From Candidatus Cybelea septentrionalis (lineage in GTDB: Bacteria > Vulcanimicrobiota > Vulcanimicrobiia > Vulcanimicrobiales > Vulcanimicrobiaceae), in assembly GCA_003158175.1 (NCBI GenBank), contig PMHJ01000029.1, positions 1 to 32,631 on the forward strand: a stretch of 32,631 nucleotides of DNA, given 5' to 3'. Below are positions 1 to 8,090 of this stretch, piece after piece; the first letter of the stretch is position 1; each line of letters starts with the position of its first letter. The notes beneath the pieces were generated by a model that saw only the letters and a list, made by a program, of their open reading frames with translations, did not search any database and was not told the DNA's origin. Made by a program: the position numbers and the translations under genes.

Positions 1-20
1 CTGAGCCTGTCGAAGGATGA
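1..20. repeat. Dispersed palindromic repeat, truncated by window edge
   Basis: The first 20 bases match the right part of a repeat seen again at 20703-20727 and, inverted, at 24781-24805. The full unit has arms TCATCCT and AGGATGA around a loop like GAGCCTGTCGA. Only the loop and right arm are inside the window. It resembles short interspersed palindromes found in many GC-rich bacterial genomes. Confidence 0.7.
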
Positions 21-380
21 CGTGCCACGCACGCTGAGGGTCCGACTTATTTTCTAATTAGCTCGATCCGGTTCCCGAACGGGTAGGCAATGTAACAATG
101 TGTCAAATAAGAAATCATCTTCGATGATTTGCCCTCCATGAGAGCGTAATGTGGTCGATGCGCCGAAACGGTGCCGAAGGACTCACGGTAAAATTTCGGC
201 GTTATGTACCTTCGCGGCAGTACAAGCGCCGGCGCTGACGTGCAGGATGTTCTAGGCCAAATCGAGCAGTCAAACCTTGGCAGCGGCACCCTCTGAACGC
301 CGTCCGATCCGGTTCAAGCGGTAGCGTCGTTCCGTCGGCTCTAACAGCCACACTTCTCGTCACTCCCAAGGAGACCCCTG
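21..380. other. Intergenic region without a convincing gene
   Basis: No reading frame here has a credible start, ribosome binding site or protein signature. The only distinct structure is a perfect 8-bp hairpin, AAATCATC/GATGATTT, with a 3-base loop at 112-130. The promoter of the lipoprotein gene starting at 381 should lie in the right part, but I see no clear -35/-10 pair. Confidence 0.5.
112..130. repeat. Small perfect hairpin
   Basis: AAATCATC and GATGATTT form an 8-bp perfect stem around the loop TTC. It lies in noncoding sequence with no U-tract, so it is not a typical terminator. It could be an operator or an RNA hairpin. Function unknown. Confidence 0.35.
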
Positions 381-1481
381 ATGCGTTACTTTACTTCTGC
401 GCTCTGTGCCGCGGTTGGCGTGGGGCTTCTCGCCGCTTGCGCCGGCAATCTGTCTGGGCAAAGCGGTTCTGTTCCGAGCCTTCTATCGCCATCACGCGCT
501 GAGCGGGCCAACAACCGTACGCCGATCAGCTTGGTAGCGGCATGGATGCGCCCTACCGGCATACAGCGCTTGCATCTTGGAATGGCCTTCCCGGATAAAA
601 AGAAGAAGCCGGCGGGCGGTCTTTATGCCAGCGAATTCTACAGCAACCCTTCGGACGGAGAAGGCCTCATCAACGCATATCCAAATCCGAACAGTAAAAA
701 CGGCGCGCCAACCTGTACGATCAATGGTTATGCAATAAATGGTTGGGGCGTCGATCTCCAGCAGAACCTGATCCTTCCGTCAGCAAGCGACGCAAGCTCG
801 GACCCGTCGGTCAATGTTTATGCAGGTCCTAAGCTATGCGGAAAGCTTCTCGGATCAATCGCCGACACGAACGGTCAAGCGTCCGACGCCAAGAGCTTCG
901 ATGCTACGAAGGACTCGATCTATGTCGGAGAAATCGTGAGCATTGCTACCGGCGATGGCGACGTTCTGATCTGTGCGCTCAAGACGAGCAGCTGCGGTCA
1001 ACCGGTGACGAACTCGTCCATTACGGGATATGGCGGCGGTATCGCTGCAGACACAAAAGGTGACTGTTGGATGTCGGCAGCCACGTCGACGACGACTGGT
1101 TTTGTCTTGGTCTATTGGAAGGGCTGCAAAGGTAACGGCGCGGTTGCAACCGGCACGAAGAACGCCGGTTTTGGCGGTCTTTTCTTCGACGCGAAGGGCA
1201 ACTTGGTCTCGATCGATGTGACGGGCGCTCTGTACGTGTACAAAGGCTGCGACCCGAAGTGCACGGTCGTCAGCTCCTCGACCCTCAAGGGTGACTCAAT
1301 TTTCGGCAACCTCAACCAGAAGGGCAATGAGTTAGCCGTCGGTGACGTCGCGAACAGCGACGTTGATGTCTACAAGTATGCGCCCACGGGCGTCAAGTAT
1401 CTCTATAGTTTCAATAACGGCCTCGAAGGTACGGGCTTCACCGAAGCTGCCGGCTTCTCGCCCACGAACAAGAACCTATAA
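381..1481 (+). CDS. Secreted lipoprotein, propeller-like, unknown function
   Basis: The 366-residue product starts with a type II signal peptide, with lipobox LLAAC and lipidated Cys20, so it should be a membrane-anchored lipoprotein. The start is supported by AAGGAG 8 bases upstream of the ATG. The mature part is rich in Gly, Ser, Asn and Asp and has loosely repeating strands of the type GGIAADTKGDCW and GGLFFDAKGNLVSID. This suggests a beta-propeller, as in bacterial NHL/YncE-like proteins, but no named domain is certain. It has several cysteines (CTINGY, CGKLLG, GCDPKC) that may form disulfides outside the cytoplasm. It converges with another propeller lipoprotein across a terminator. No enzymatic motif is visible. 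Confidence 0.85.
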   Translation: MRYFTSALCAAVGVGLLAACAGNLSGQSGSVPSLLSPSRAERANNRTPISLVAAWMRPTGIQRLHLGMAFPDKKKKPAGGLYASEFYSNPSDGEGLINAYPNPNSKNGAPTCTINGYAINGWGVDLQQNLILPSASDASSDPSVNVYAGPKLCGKLLGSIADTNGQASDAKSFDATKDSIYVGEIVSIATGDGDVLICALKTSSCGQPVTNSSITGYGGGIAADTKGDCWMSAATSTTTGFVLVYWKGCKGNGAVATGTKNAGFGGLFFDAKGNLVSIDVTGALYVYKGCDPKCTVVSSSTLKGDSIFGNLNQKGNELAVGDVANSDVDVYKYAPTGVKYLYSFNNGLEGTGFTEAAGFSPTNKNL

Positions 1482-1512
1482 GCCGCGCGCCTTATTTAAG
1501 GAGGCACAAACG

Positions 1513-1547
1513 ACAAGGGGATAGCCGTTCCGGGATTATCCCCTTGT
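1513..1547. terminator. Terminator hairpin between convergent genes
   Basis: An 11-bp perfect stem (acaaggggata paired with tatccccttgt) encloses a 13-base loop and is followed by TTCGGTCTC. It lies about 30 bases after the stop of the plus-strand lipoprotein gene and before the stop of the convergent minus-strand gene. It may serve both strands. The U-tract is weak. Confidence 0.65.
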
Positions 1548-1600
1548 TCGGTCTCGTCGGAGCTTGGGAAGTCTGCGGGCACAGCCTCCTCAGCCGGCGC

Positions 1601-2569
1601 TCAAAAGGTTTGGCCATTGCTTAGCGCGATGCCCTGAGGCGTGTTGGGGACCTGCTCCACGACGGTCCACGTTGAGCGTGAGGTGATCGGGTAGTTCGTC
1701 GCGTAGACGTAACCAGAGAACGAAGAGACGAAGAGCCTGCTTTGATCCGAGGTAATAGCGAGTTCAACCGGGATGTCACCGTCGGGAAGCTTGAGTTTAA
1801 ACGCCCGGTACCGTTTCCCCGGCCGAAAGAACACCACGCCGGCCCACTTTTCGGTTTCTACGACAACAACATCGCCGGCATTGTCAACGATTAGCCCTTG
1901 TGGCTCGTGATCTCTGACGCCCAGATCCTCACCCTGAGTCGAGCCCGGTGCAAACTTTGCGATGCCGCCGACGCGGCGGTCCCGGCAAAAGCGGTAGGAG
2001 ACGTAAAGGTCTCCCTGTTGGTCCAGGTCGATGCCGTCCGCTTCATATCCAGGCACGTGCAATCTCCTGTAGGGCACCCGGCTCCCCGGTTGGTATTCGA
2101 TGACCGTTGCTTTGTGGCAGTCTTGCAGAGGAGCATTACTTACGAAGAGGTCGCCGTATCGATCGACGACCATATAGTGCGGCCGAACGAGGTCTTGCGA
2201 ATATGTGGCGGATGGAAAGGTTGAACCAGGTGCGTACACCGTGACCGTCGGTGGATTTTGATTCGCCACGTACAGGTTGCCGGATTGATCGACGTATAGG
2301 CCATATGGTGAGGAGATGCCTGACGTGATCGTGCCGACCGGCGATTGATAGTAACCCGATTCCGGGTAGATGAGAACCTCGTTTGCGTACTCTTCAGCCA
2401 CGTACAGGTACGGGCCGGTGGTGTTCTTTTGGACCCTTGACGATAGCGCCGTGCGTTGCGTCGTTGGGTTGGAGTTAGCGGCAGATTGCGCTCCACCGTC
2501 GGCGAGTGAAAACGAACATCCCGCCAAGAGCGCCGACGCGAATGTGGTCCATAAAGCTGCAGTCTTCAT
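1601..2569 (-). CDS. NHL-type beta-propeller lipoprotein
   Basis: The 322-residue product begins with a lipoprotein signal peptide (lipobox LLAGC, Cys18). I place the start at the ATG at 2569 because AGGTG lies 7 bases upstream. An in-frame GTG at 2578 would overlap that site. The mature protein has repeated units of the kind SSPYGLYVDQSGNLYVAN, DRYGDLFVSN, DLDQQGDLYVSY and DNAGDVVVVE. This is the pattern of NHL/SMP-30-like propeller blades. Such proteins bind ligands or other proteins outside the cytoplasm, but the partner cannot be read from sequence. Large families of such lipoproteins are, to my knowledge, common in Eremiobacterota-like genomes. Confidence 0.85.
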   Translation of the reverse strand: MKTAALWTTFASALLAGCSFSLADGGAQSAANSNPTTQRTALSSRVQKNTTGPYLYVAEEYANEVLIYPESGYYQSPVGTITSGISSPYGLYVDQSGNLYVANQNPPTVTVYAPGSTFPSATYSQDLVRPHYMVVDRYGDLFVSNAPLQDCHKATVIEYQPGSRVPYRRLHVPGYEADGIDLDQQGDLYVSYRFCRDRRVGGIAKFAPGSTQGEDLGVRDHEPQGLIVDNAGDVVVVETEKWAGVVFFRPGKRYRAFKLKLPDGDIPVELAITSDQSRLFVSSFSGYVYATNYPITSRSTWTVVEQVPNTPQGIALSNGQTF

Positions 2570-2578
2570 AGTGTACAC

Positions 2579-2722
2579 CTCAGAATATTTGGCTATTATT
2601 TAACGTTGCCCCAAAATCGGTATTTCCTGCCGTCCGCCGGTCGACAATGGCTCGGTGACGTGCTTTGCAGCTGCGCCGATGACATTCCGTGAGGATGACA
2701 AGGCTCACCATGACATCGAGCT
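2579..2722. other. Short intergenic region with a degenerate repeat
   Basis: The region between the propeller lipoprotein start and the end of the M55 operon. Bases 2691-2720 (gaggatgacaaggctcaccatgaca) look like an eroded copy of the dispersed repeat. The A/T-rich stretch at 2585-2605 probably belongs to the promoter of the minus-strand lipoprotein gene, but no clean -35/-10 pair is visible. Confidence 0.35.
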
Positions 2723-3550
2723 TCACGCTGACGTGGCGGCGAGGCGCCAGGTTGCGACGAAGGCCTTGAAGACGACCGGATAGGAATCGTGCACGAAACG
2801 AACGCTTCGAGAGCCGGTGCGTTCGAAGCTTGGCATGGTAGCGACGAGATGCGCTTGCGCGGCGGTGACGAGCTGCACGTCGAGCGCTATCGGCGGCTCG
2901 AAGCGAAAGAGCTTCGCTGCCGCCGCGCCGGCGATCGCCGCTTCGGCTTCGCGGCGAATCGCGCGTTGCGCCGCGGCCGGCACCATCGAATCGGCCGCGA
3001 AGTTGCCGATGGATTCTTTCACGATGACGCCGCGCACCCAGGGCATCTGCTCCACGATGCCTTCGACGGTCGTGCGATCGCCCGTCGCCAGTAGGAGCGG
3101 GACGCCGTAAAAGCCGAGCAGACCGGCATTGAGCGTTGCCTCGCTGCACCGAACACCGTTGACGCGAACGTCGTAGATGATCGAGGGCGTATACGTATGG
3201 CACAAGACCGCGTCGGCATCGCCTGCCGCCCCGTGATAGCCGATGAAGAACGCTCCGTCGAAACCGCCGTCGGCGTCTTGCACCATCGAGAACGGCTTGC
3301 GGTTACCGAAGATGACTCGCACGTCGTCGGGAAGTTGGTCGAGCGAAAGGTTGCGCATCGATCCGTGCGAGTCGTTGACGAGCACCCCTGCCGCGCCGCC
3401 CGCCCGTGCGCCCTCAATCGCACTCGCCACTTCCTGGGTGTAGTAGCGGCGGTAGATCTCGTACTCCGGGTGCGGTGTGCGACCATCGACCTGCTGCCAA
3501 GCGCAAACGCCGGCTATGCCCTCCATATCGCTGGAAATATAAAGGTTCAT
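2723..3550 (-). CDS. M55 family D-aminopeptidase (DppA-like), paralog 2
   Basis: The 275-residue protein matches M55 peptidases, the family of Bacillus subtilis D-aminopeptidase DppA, a zinc enzyme that forms a decamer and releases D-amino acids from peptides. Visible landmarks are Asp8 and Glu10 in SSDMEG, His62 in NDSHGSMRN, His106 in GYHG, His118 in CHTY and Glu137 in CSEATLN. These correspond to the DppA zinc ligands and catalytic histidine. It overlaps the upstream paralog by 4 bases (ATGA), so the two are probably translationally coupled. No signal peptide is seen, so it is likely cytoplasmic. A role in recycling D-Ala-containing peptides from cell wall or diet is an inference; the exact substrate is unknown. 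Confidence 0.9.
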   Translation of the reverse strand: MNLYISSDMEGIAGVCAWQQVDGRTPHPEYEIYRRYYTQEVASAIEGARAGGAAGVLVNDSHGSMRNLSLDQLPDDVRVIFGNRKPFSMVQDADGGFDGAFFIGYHGAAGDADAVLCHTYTPSIIYDVRVNGVRCSEATLNAGLLGFYGVPLLLATGDRTTVEGIVEQMPWVRGVIVKESIGNFAADSMVPAAAQRAIRREAEAAIAGAAAAKLFRFEPPIALDVQLVTAAQAHLVATMPSFERTGSRSVRFVHDSYPVVFKAFVATWRLAATSA

Positions 3551-4380
3551 CCGATTGCGTCGGCGGCGGCGGAGATGCGCGTCGCGGCGAGAAAGGCCGC
3601 TAGAAGCATCGGATAATCGCCGCTGGCGAACTGCACGGCACGTCCGCCGATGCGGGCGAAGCCCGGCATAAGCTCGATGAAATCGGCCTGCTCGACGGTG
3701 GCCGTCTCGATCGTCAGCTCGAACGGCGCGTCGAAAACGAACGGCTTAGCGTGGGCAATGCACGCCATCGCCTCGCGAGCCCCGGCGCGAATTGCCTCGC
3801 GGGCTGCCTGCGGCGTCAGCGAGTTCGCGGCAGAGAAACCGACCGCGTCCTTCACCGCGACTCCGACCGCCCACGGCATGACGGCAACGCTCTCTTCGAC
3901 GATCGTGCGATCTCCGGTAATGAGGACGACCGGAACGCCGTAGCTCCCGGCCAATGCTGCATTGAGCAATGCTTCGCTGCACGGTGTTCCGTTGACGGTC
4001 ACCCGGTAGACATCGTCGGAGTAGGTGTGGGCCAGCGTCGCGGAGTCGCCCGCCTTGGCATGATAGCCCGTGAAGAAGACCGCGTCGATCGAAGCGTCCA
4101 AGCCCTGCATCATGCTCCAAGGTTTGGGCGCACCCGAGATAACGCGCACGTCGTCATCTGCGGGAAGCTCGTCGAGGAGAAGGTTGCGCATGGACCAGTG
4201 CGAGTCGTTGACGACGATTCTACGTGCGCCGCCCTCGCGCGCGCCGTCGATGGCCGCGCGCACCTCTCGCGTCATGTACGAGCGAAAGATCGGATATTCG
4301 TGAAGGTCGCTGGGGTCGCATTGCTTCCACGAGCACAGACCGGCCGTTCCCTCCATGTCGCACGAAATGTAGAGCTTCAT
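3547..4380 (-). CDS. M55 family D-aminopeptidase (DppA-like), paralog 1
   Basis: The 277-residue protein is a tandem paralog of the next gene downstream. It has the same metal and catalytic positions: Asp8 and Glu10 (SCDMEG), His61 (NDSHWSMRN), His107 (GYHAKAG), His118 (AHTY) and Glu136 (CSEALLN). Both copies keep all expected active-site residues, so neither looks degenerate. It overlaps the upstream TPR gene by 4 bases and the downstream paralog by 4 bases, giving a three-gene operon. Differences in the N-terminal part (CDPSDLHEYP against VDGRTPHPEY) suggest divergence in substrate or in subunit contacts. The two might form mixed rings, which is speculation. Confidence 0.9.
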   Translation of the reverse strand: MKLYISCDMEGTAGLCSWKQCDPSDLHEYPIFRSYMTREVRAAIDGAREGGARRIVVNDSHWSMRNLLLDELPADDDVRVISGAPKPWSMMQGLDASIDAVFFTGYHAKAGDSATLAHTYSDDVYRVTVNGTPCSEALLNAALAGSYGVPVVLITGDRTIVEESVAVMPWAVGVAVKDAVGFSAANSLTPQAAREAIRAGAREAMACIAHAKPFVFDAPFELTIETATVEQADFIELMPGFARIGGRAVQFASGDYPMLLAAFLAATRISAAADAIG

Positions 4381-4838
4381 TGGCGCAATGCTTGCCGAGC
4401 TTGCGTCAGGCCCTCCTGCGCCGCGACGTTTCGTGGGTTGGCGCGCAAAGCACGCTCGTAGAACGGAATCGCTTGCTCGAAATGATCCGAGGCCAGGTAC
4501 ATATCGCCGAGCTGCTCTAAAGCGACATCGTCGCTGGGGTGTGCGGCGATGCGCTCGCGAAGCTTCCGCAACTCGGCCACCACGGGTGCGGGCGGACCGC
4601 CCTCAACGTCATTCTGCGACCCCTGCTGCAGCGTCTCCCCGGCGCTTCGCGCGGTGACGGCCTTCCCGAAGACCGAACCGGTCACGCCAAATCCGTCGGC
4701 GACCAAATACGCCATGATGCAGAGAAACACCGCAGCGGTGACTACGAAGATCGGTAAGTAAACTCGAGGCGGAAGCCCACCCGACTCGTTTGGCGGCACG
4801 AAGAATCGGTTGGACGCATCGCGAAGAAAACCATGCAT
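4377..4838 (-). CDS. Single-pass membrane protein with C-terminal TPR
   Basis: The 153-residue protein has a membrane segment at about residues 27-51 (VYLPIFVVTAAVFLCIMAYLV). A linker follows, and then a TPR pair at about 90-150 (EQLGDMYLASDHFEQAIPFYERALRANP, written here as consensus-like helix pairs). TPR units usually hold protein complexes together. It is the first gene of the operon with two M55 peptidases, so it may tether or regulate them at the membrane; that is inference from context. Its ATG overlaps head to head with the start of the SprT-like gene on the other strand, inside the palindrome GCATGC. A later start would remove residues ahead of the membrane segment. Confidence 0.75.
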   Translation of the reverse strand: MHGFLRDASNRFFVPPNESGGLPPRVYLPIFVVTAAVFLCIMAYLVADGFGVTGSVFGKAVTARSAGETLQQGSQNDVEGGPPAPVVAELRKLRERIAAHPSDDVALEQLGDMYLASDHFEQAIPFYERALRANPRNVAAQEGLTQARQALRQ

Positions 4839-5385
4839 GCTGCCCGCGGAAGCCGACCTTCAGCTCCTTTTTGCGCGATTGAACTACGAGTTTTTCAACG
4901 GTACAGTCCCCGGCTGCCGAATTCGTTATAACGCCCGCTTTTCAAACTCGGCCGGCCGCATCAGTTACACCGGTCAGCCGATGCTCATCGAGCTCTCGTC
5001 GAAGCAACTCGGGCGGCGGCCGGACGCGCTGCAAGAGACCCTTCTTCACGAGATGATTCACGCGTGGTGCTTCGCGCACTTCAAGGAGATGGGCCACGGC
5101 GCGCGCTTCAAGCGCAAGCTGCGCGAGTGCGGCCTGAGCTCCATCTATCACGATCTCGGGAACGCCCCGGCGTTGAGAGAATCGACCAAACGCTACATTC
5201 TTCGGTGCGAGCATTGTGGGCTCGAAGCGCTCCGTCGAAGCCGGCCGAGCAAGCCGTCGAGCTGCGCGCGCTGCAACAAACGTCGCTTTGATCCACGCTT
5301 TCCGCTGACGGTCTATGAAATCGTCGAGATGCACGCCGTCGGAACCACGCTCGAACGCACCGCTGCCCGGAAAGGCCGCGACTGA
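4837..5385 (+). CDS. SprT-like zinc metalloprotease
   Basis: The 182-residue protein has the SprT/Spartan-type signature HEMIH at residues 71-75 with a third ligand in GHGARF (His87). A C-terminal zinc-ribbon pair follows (RCEHC and CARC). Glu72 is the expected catalytic base. In eukaryotes this family (Spartan) cleaves DNA-protein crosslinks; bacterial SprT members are largely uncharacterised. I prefer the ATG at 4837 over an in-frame TTG at 4810, which lies inside the opposite gene. No strong Shine-Dalgarno is visible for either. It sits 18 bases before fumC and may be cotranscribed with it. Confidence 0.85.
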   Translation: MLPAEADLQLLFARLNYEFFNGTVPGCRIRYNARFSNSAGRISYTGQPMLIELSSKQLGRRPDALQETLLHEMIHAWCFAHFKEMGHGARFKRKLRECGLSSIYHDLGNAPALRESTKRYILRCEHCGLEALRRSRPSKPSSCARCNKRRFDPRFPLTVYEIVEMHAVGTTLERTAARKGRD

Positions 5386-5403
5386 CGCCGAAGCTTCCCG
5401 ACC

Positions 5404-6828
5404 ATGACGACCAAGATGCATAACGGTGCGCCGGTCCGAATCGAGAGCGACTCGATGGGGAAGATCGAGGTTCCGGCCGACAAGTATTACGGCGCGCAAT
5501 CGGCGCGCTCGCTCGTGCACTTCGACATTGGGGAGGGCACGTGGCCTCGAGACGTTATGCCGAGGCAGGTCATCAGGGCGATGGCGTTGCTCAAGAAGGC
5601 CGCGGCGACGGTCAATCACGACCTCGGCAAACTCGATGCGGAAAACACACGCCTGATCGTCGCAGCGGCCGACGAAGTGATCGCCGGTAAGCTCGACGCG
5701 CATTTTCCGCTTCGTGTATGGCAGACCGGGTCGGGAACGCAGACGAACATGAACGTGAACGAGGTCATCTCGAATCGGGCGATCGAGATTGCCGGGGGCG
5801 AGATGGGATCGAAAAAGCCGATCCACCCCAACGATCACGTCAATATGTCGCAATCGTCGAACGATACGTTTCCGACGGCGATGCACGTCGCCGCCGCGCA
5901 GGCGATGTCGGACGTACTTCCAGCCGTGCAAGCGCTGCGCGACGCGTTGGATGCCAAGGCGCGGCAATGGTCGCACGTCGTAAAAGTGGGCCGAACGCAC
6001 CTGCAAGACGCGACGCCGCTCACGCTGGGCCAAGAGTTTTCAGGGTACGTCACCCAGCTCGATCGTGCGATGCGCGCATGCAAAGAGGCGTTGGATCCGC
6101 TCTTCGATCTCGCAATTGGCGGTACCGCGGTCGGCACTGGCCTCAACGCGCATCCCGAGTTCGGCGAGCGCACCGCGCGCAAGATCGCCGAGCTTACTGG
6201 GATACCTTTCCGCTCGCATCCCAACAAGTTCACGGCGCTGGCATCGCACGACGATTTCGTCTTCGCCTCGGGCGCTCTCAAAATGCTGGCCGCCGCCCTC
6301 ATGAAGATCGCCAACGACATACGCTGGCTGGCCTCGGGACCGCGCGCGGGAATCGGCGAGCTCATTCTACCCGAGAACGAGCCCGGCAGCTCGATCATGC
6401 CGGGCAAAGTCAATCCGACGCAGTCCGAGGCGATGACGATGGTCTGCGTGCAAGTCTTCGGCAATGACTTGGCTATCAGTTTCGCAGCGTCGCAGGGCAA
6501 CTTCGAGCTCAACGTCTTCAATCCGGTGATGATCTATAACTTCTTGCATTCGACGACGCTCCTGCGCGACGCGTGCACGATGTTCCGCGAGCACGCCGTC
6601 GAGGGGCTGCAAGCCAACGAGGAGCAGATCAAGAAGTATTTAGATGAATCGTTGATGGTGGTGACGGCGCTCAACCCGCATATCGGCTACGACAAATCAG
6701 CCGAAATCGCAAAGAAGGCACACCACGACAAGACGACGCTTAAGAAAGCCGCCCTCGCGCTTGGCCACGTCTCCGAAGAGGAGTACGACCGGATCGTCGT
6801 GCCCAAAGAGATGACCGCGCCGCGCTAG
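5404..6828 (+). CDS. fumC: Class II fumarate hydratase
   Basis: The 474-residue protein hydrates fumarate to L-malate in the TCA cycle and is a cytoplasmic homotetramer. The superfamily signature [10 protein letters not shown] is at residues 328-337, with Ser329 as the expected catalytic serine and Lys335 close by. Other conserved blocks are [36 protein letters not shown] and [10 protein letters not shown]. The length matches FumC (about 460-470). It could in principle be aspartase, but the sequence reads as FumC, in particular the HPNDHVN and [10 protein letters not shown] blocks. The iron-free class II enzyme is the oxygen-stable form. The Shine-Dalgarno is weak. The gene follows the SprT-like gene by 18 bases. 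Confidence 0.95.
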   Translation: MTTKMHNGAPVRIESDSMGKIEVPADKYYGAQSARSLVHFDIGEGTWPRDVMPRQVIRAMALLKKAAATVNHDLGKLDAENTRLIVAAADEVIAGKLDAHFPLRVWQTGSGTQTNMNVNEVISNRAIEIAGGEMGSKKPIHPNDHVNMSQSSNDTFPTAMHVAAAQAMSDVLPAVQALRDALDAKARQWSHVVKVGRTHLQDATPLTLGQEFSGYVTQLDRAMRACKEALDPLFDLAIGGTAVGTGLNAHPEFGERTARKIAELTGIPFRSHPNKFTALASHDDFVFASGALKMLAAALMKIANDIRWLASGPRAGIGELILPENEPGSSIMPGKVNPTQSEAMTMVCVQVFGNDLAISFAASQGNFELNVFNPVMIYNFLHSTTLLRDACTMFREHAVEGLQANEEQIKKYLDESLMVVTALNPHIGYDKSAEIAKKAHHDKTTLKKAALALGHVSEEEYDRIVVPKEMTAPR

Positions 6829-6840
6829 CGCGGGAGTTCG

Positions 6841-7266
6841 TTACGCTTTCGAGCCGTTAAAAGTGCTCTTCGTCCCTTTGATGGTGACGCTGCCCTTCAT
6901 CATCGTCCGCGTTTTGTTTACCTGAGCCGTCCCACTGCCGGTTCCGAGCCCCTTAGCGGTGACCGCAAGGGTAAGTTTATTCTTGCGGATGGTGCCTTTG
7001 ACGGTCCCTTTGGTAGTAACTTTTTGTATGATAATCGTAAGCGGGCCGGAGAATTTCTTGCCCTTTTGCGTTAGGTGCATCGTGAAGGTGCCTGAGGCGG
7101 TGCTCGTGTCCCAGCTGCCCTTCCAGCTTCCGGTTAGCTTCGGCTTTGCCAGTTCGAGCGTTCCGGTCGCGGGGGCGGCGGACGGTAGCGTCTTGATCGA
7201 ACACGACGAGAGTACGGGAGCAAGAGCGATTGCGAGCACGAGACAAATGGATTGTGTACGTGTCAT
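6841..7266 (-). CDS. Small lipoprotein, beta-rich, unknown function
   Basis: The 141-residue product has a lipoprotein signal peptide with lipobox LSSC (Cys22). The mature domain (about 120 residues) is Thr-, Lys- and Gly-rich and made of alternating short strands (GSWKGSWDT, GTFTMHLTQKGKKFSG, GTVKGTIRKNKLTLAV). This suggests a small beta-barrel or lipocalin-like fold. I do not recognise a named family. It lies 48 bases downstream of the TSUP permease gene on the same strand and converges with fumC, from whose stop it is 12 bases away. It may be the last member of the der-plsY-efp-TSUP transcript or have its own promoter. Confidence 0.75.
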   Translation of the reverse strand: MTRTQSICLVLAIALAPVLSSCSIKTLPSAAPATGTLELAKPKLTGSWKGSWDTSTASGTFTMHLTQKGKKFSGPLTIIIQKVTTKGTVKGTIRKNKLTLAVTAKGLGTGSGTAQVNKTRTMMKGSVTIKGTKSTFNGSKA

Positions 7267-7314
7267 AGCCGCTTAACTCTACTCCCCAACGCGGGTCTTG
7301 GCCAGAGGTGGGTT

Positions 7315-8085
7315 CTAAAGTTGGCGCCAGACCAGCGTGCCGGCGGCGATTACCAAGGCGACGGCCACGACGAGCAGGAGCTGCGGCGATTTGAGCCGCA
7401 GCGAGAGCCGCGCGCCGATGGGGCCCCCCAGCAAACCACCTGCTACGAGCGGTACGACGTCGCGCGCGACGATGTCGTGCTGCAACGCGTGAACCGCGAG
7501 CCCGACCGGTGACGTGAGAAGGATCGCGAAGTGCGAGGTGGCGCTGATCGCGTGCGCCGGCAGCTCCGAGAAGTAAAGGAACGTCGGCACCAAGACGATT
7601 CCGCCGCCCAAACCAAACAGGCTCGAGAAAATTCCCACGACGAATCCCAAACCGAGCGCGGCGCGATACGACATGCCCTTGATCTTTGCGACGCGATCGT
7701 GCTCGATTCGCCCCGCCATGCGACGCTCGGCATTCCACGCCATATCGATCGCCACGGCAACGAGCAGCACCGCGAGGATCGTGTCGAAAAGCCGCGCCGA
7801 CATGTGAACCGACGCAATCGCCCCGAGAATGCTGCCCGGCAGGCCGCCCGCAGCGATCAGCAGGCCGATCTTTAGGTGGACGCGTTTTTGCAGCAGATAG
7901 GTGAAGGCGCCGCTGGCGCTGTTAGCAACGATGAGGACCAGCGATGTGCCCGCCGCGTAGGCCGGCGAAAATCCCAAGAAGAGACGCAGGATCGGGACCA
8001 AGACAAAACCGCCGCCGAGCCCGACCATCGAGCCGAAGATGCTCGCGAGGAAGCCGGCGGCGAAGAGCTCTAGCGCAAAACGCAG
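7315..8085 (-). CDS. TSUP (TauE/SafE) family permease, probable CTG start
   Basis: This integral membrane protein belongs to the TSUP family, whose members move sulfite, sulfonates or related anions. It has the two family repeats, GLGGGFVLVP near the N terminus and FGLGGGIVLVP in the middle, and about eight membrane segments. The first standard start (ATG, 8028) would cut the first membrane helix. In-frame upstream codons encode LRFALELFAAGFLASIFGS, which completes it, and the only start-like codon there is CTG at 8085, 5 bases after the efp stop. I therefore extend the gene to 8085. It is the fourth gene of a der-plsY-efp operon. The substrate cannot be told from sequence. Confidence 0.75.
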   Translation of the reverse strand: MRFALELFAAGFLASIFGSMVGLGGGFVLVPILRLFLGFSPAYAAGTSLVLIVANSASGAFTYLLQKRVHLKIGLLIAAGGLPGSILGAIASVHMSARLFDTILAVLLVAVAIDMAWNAERRMAGRIEHDRVAKIKGMSYRAALGLGFVVGIFSSLFGLGGGIVLVPTFLYFSELPAHAISATSHFAILLTSPVGLAVHALQHDIVARDVVPLVAGGLLGGPIGARLSLRLKSPQLLLVVAVALVIAAGTLVWRQL

Positions 8086-8090
8086 ATTGT

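Noticed and set aside
47..289. 80-codon frame on the minus strand
   Set aside because: No ribosome site, no domain or membrane signal, and an atypical composition; it sits in a gap and looks like chance.
2570..2578. GTG start for the propeller lipoprotein
   Set aside because: The AGGTG ribosome site fits the ATG at 2569 and would overlap a GTG start.
4942..6033. 363-codon frame opposite the SprT-like and fumC genes
   Set aside because: It spans two clear genes in antisense and is Arg/His-rich, typical of a shadow frame in GC-rich DNA.
5404..6828. Aspartate ammonia-lyase instead of fumarase
   Set aside because: Overall sequence blocks read as FumC; the shared superfamily signature alone cannot separate them, but nothing supports aspartase.
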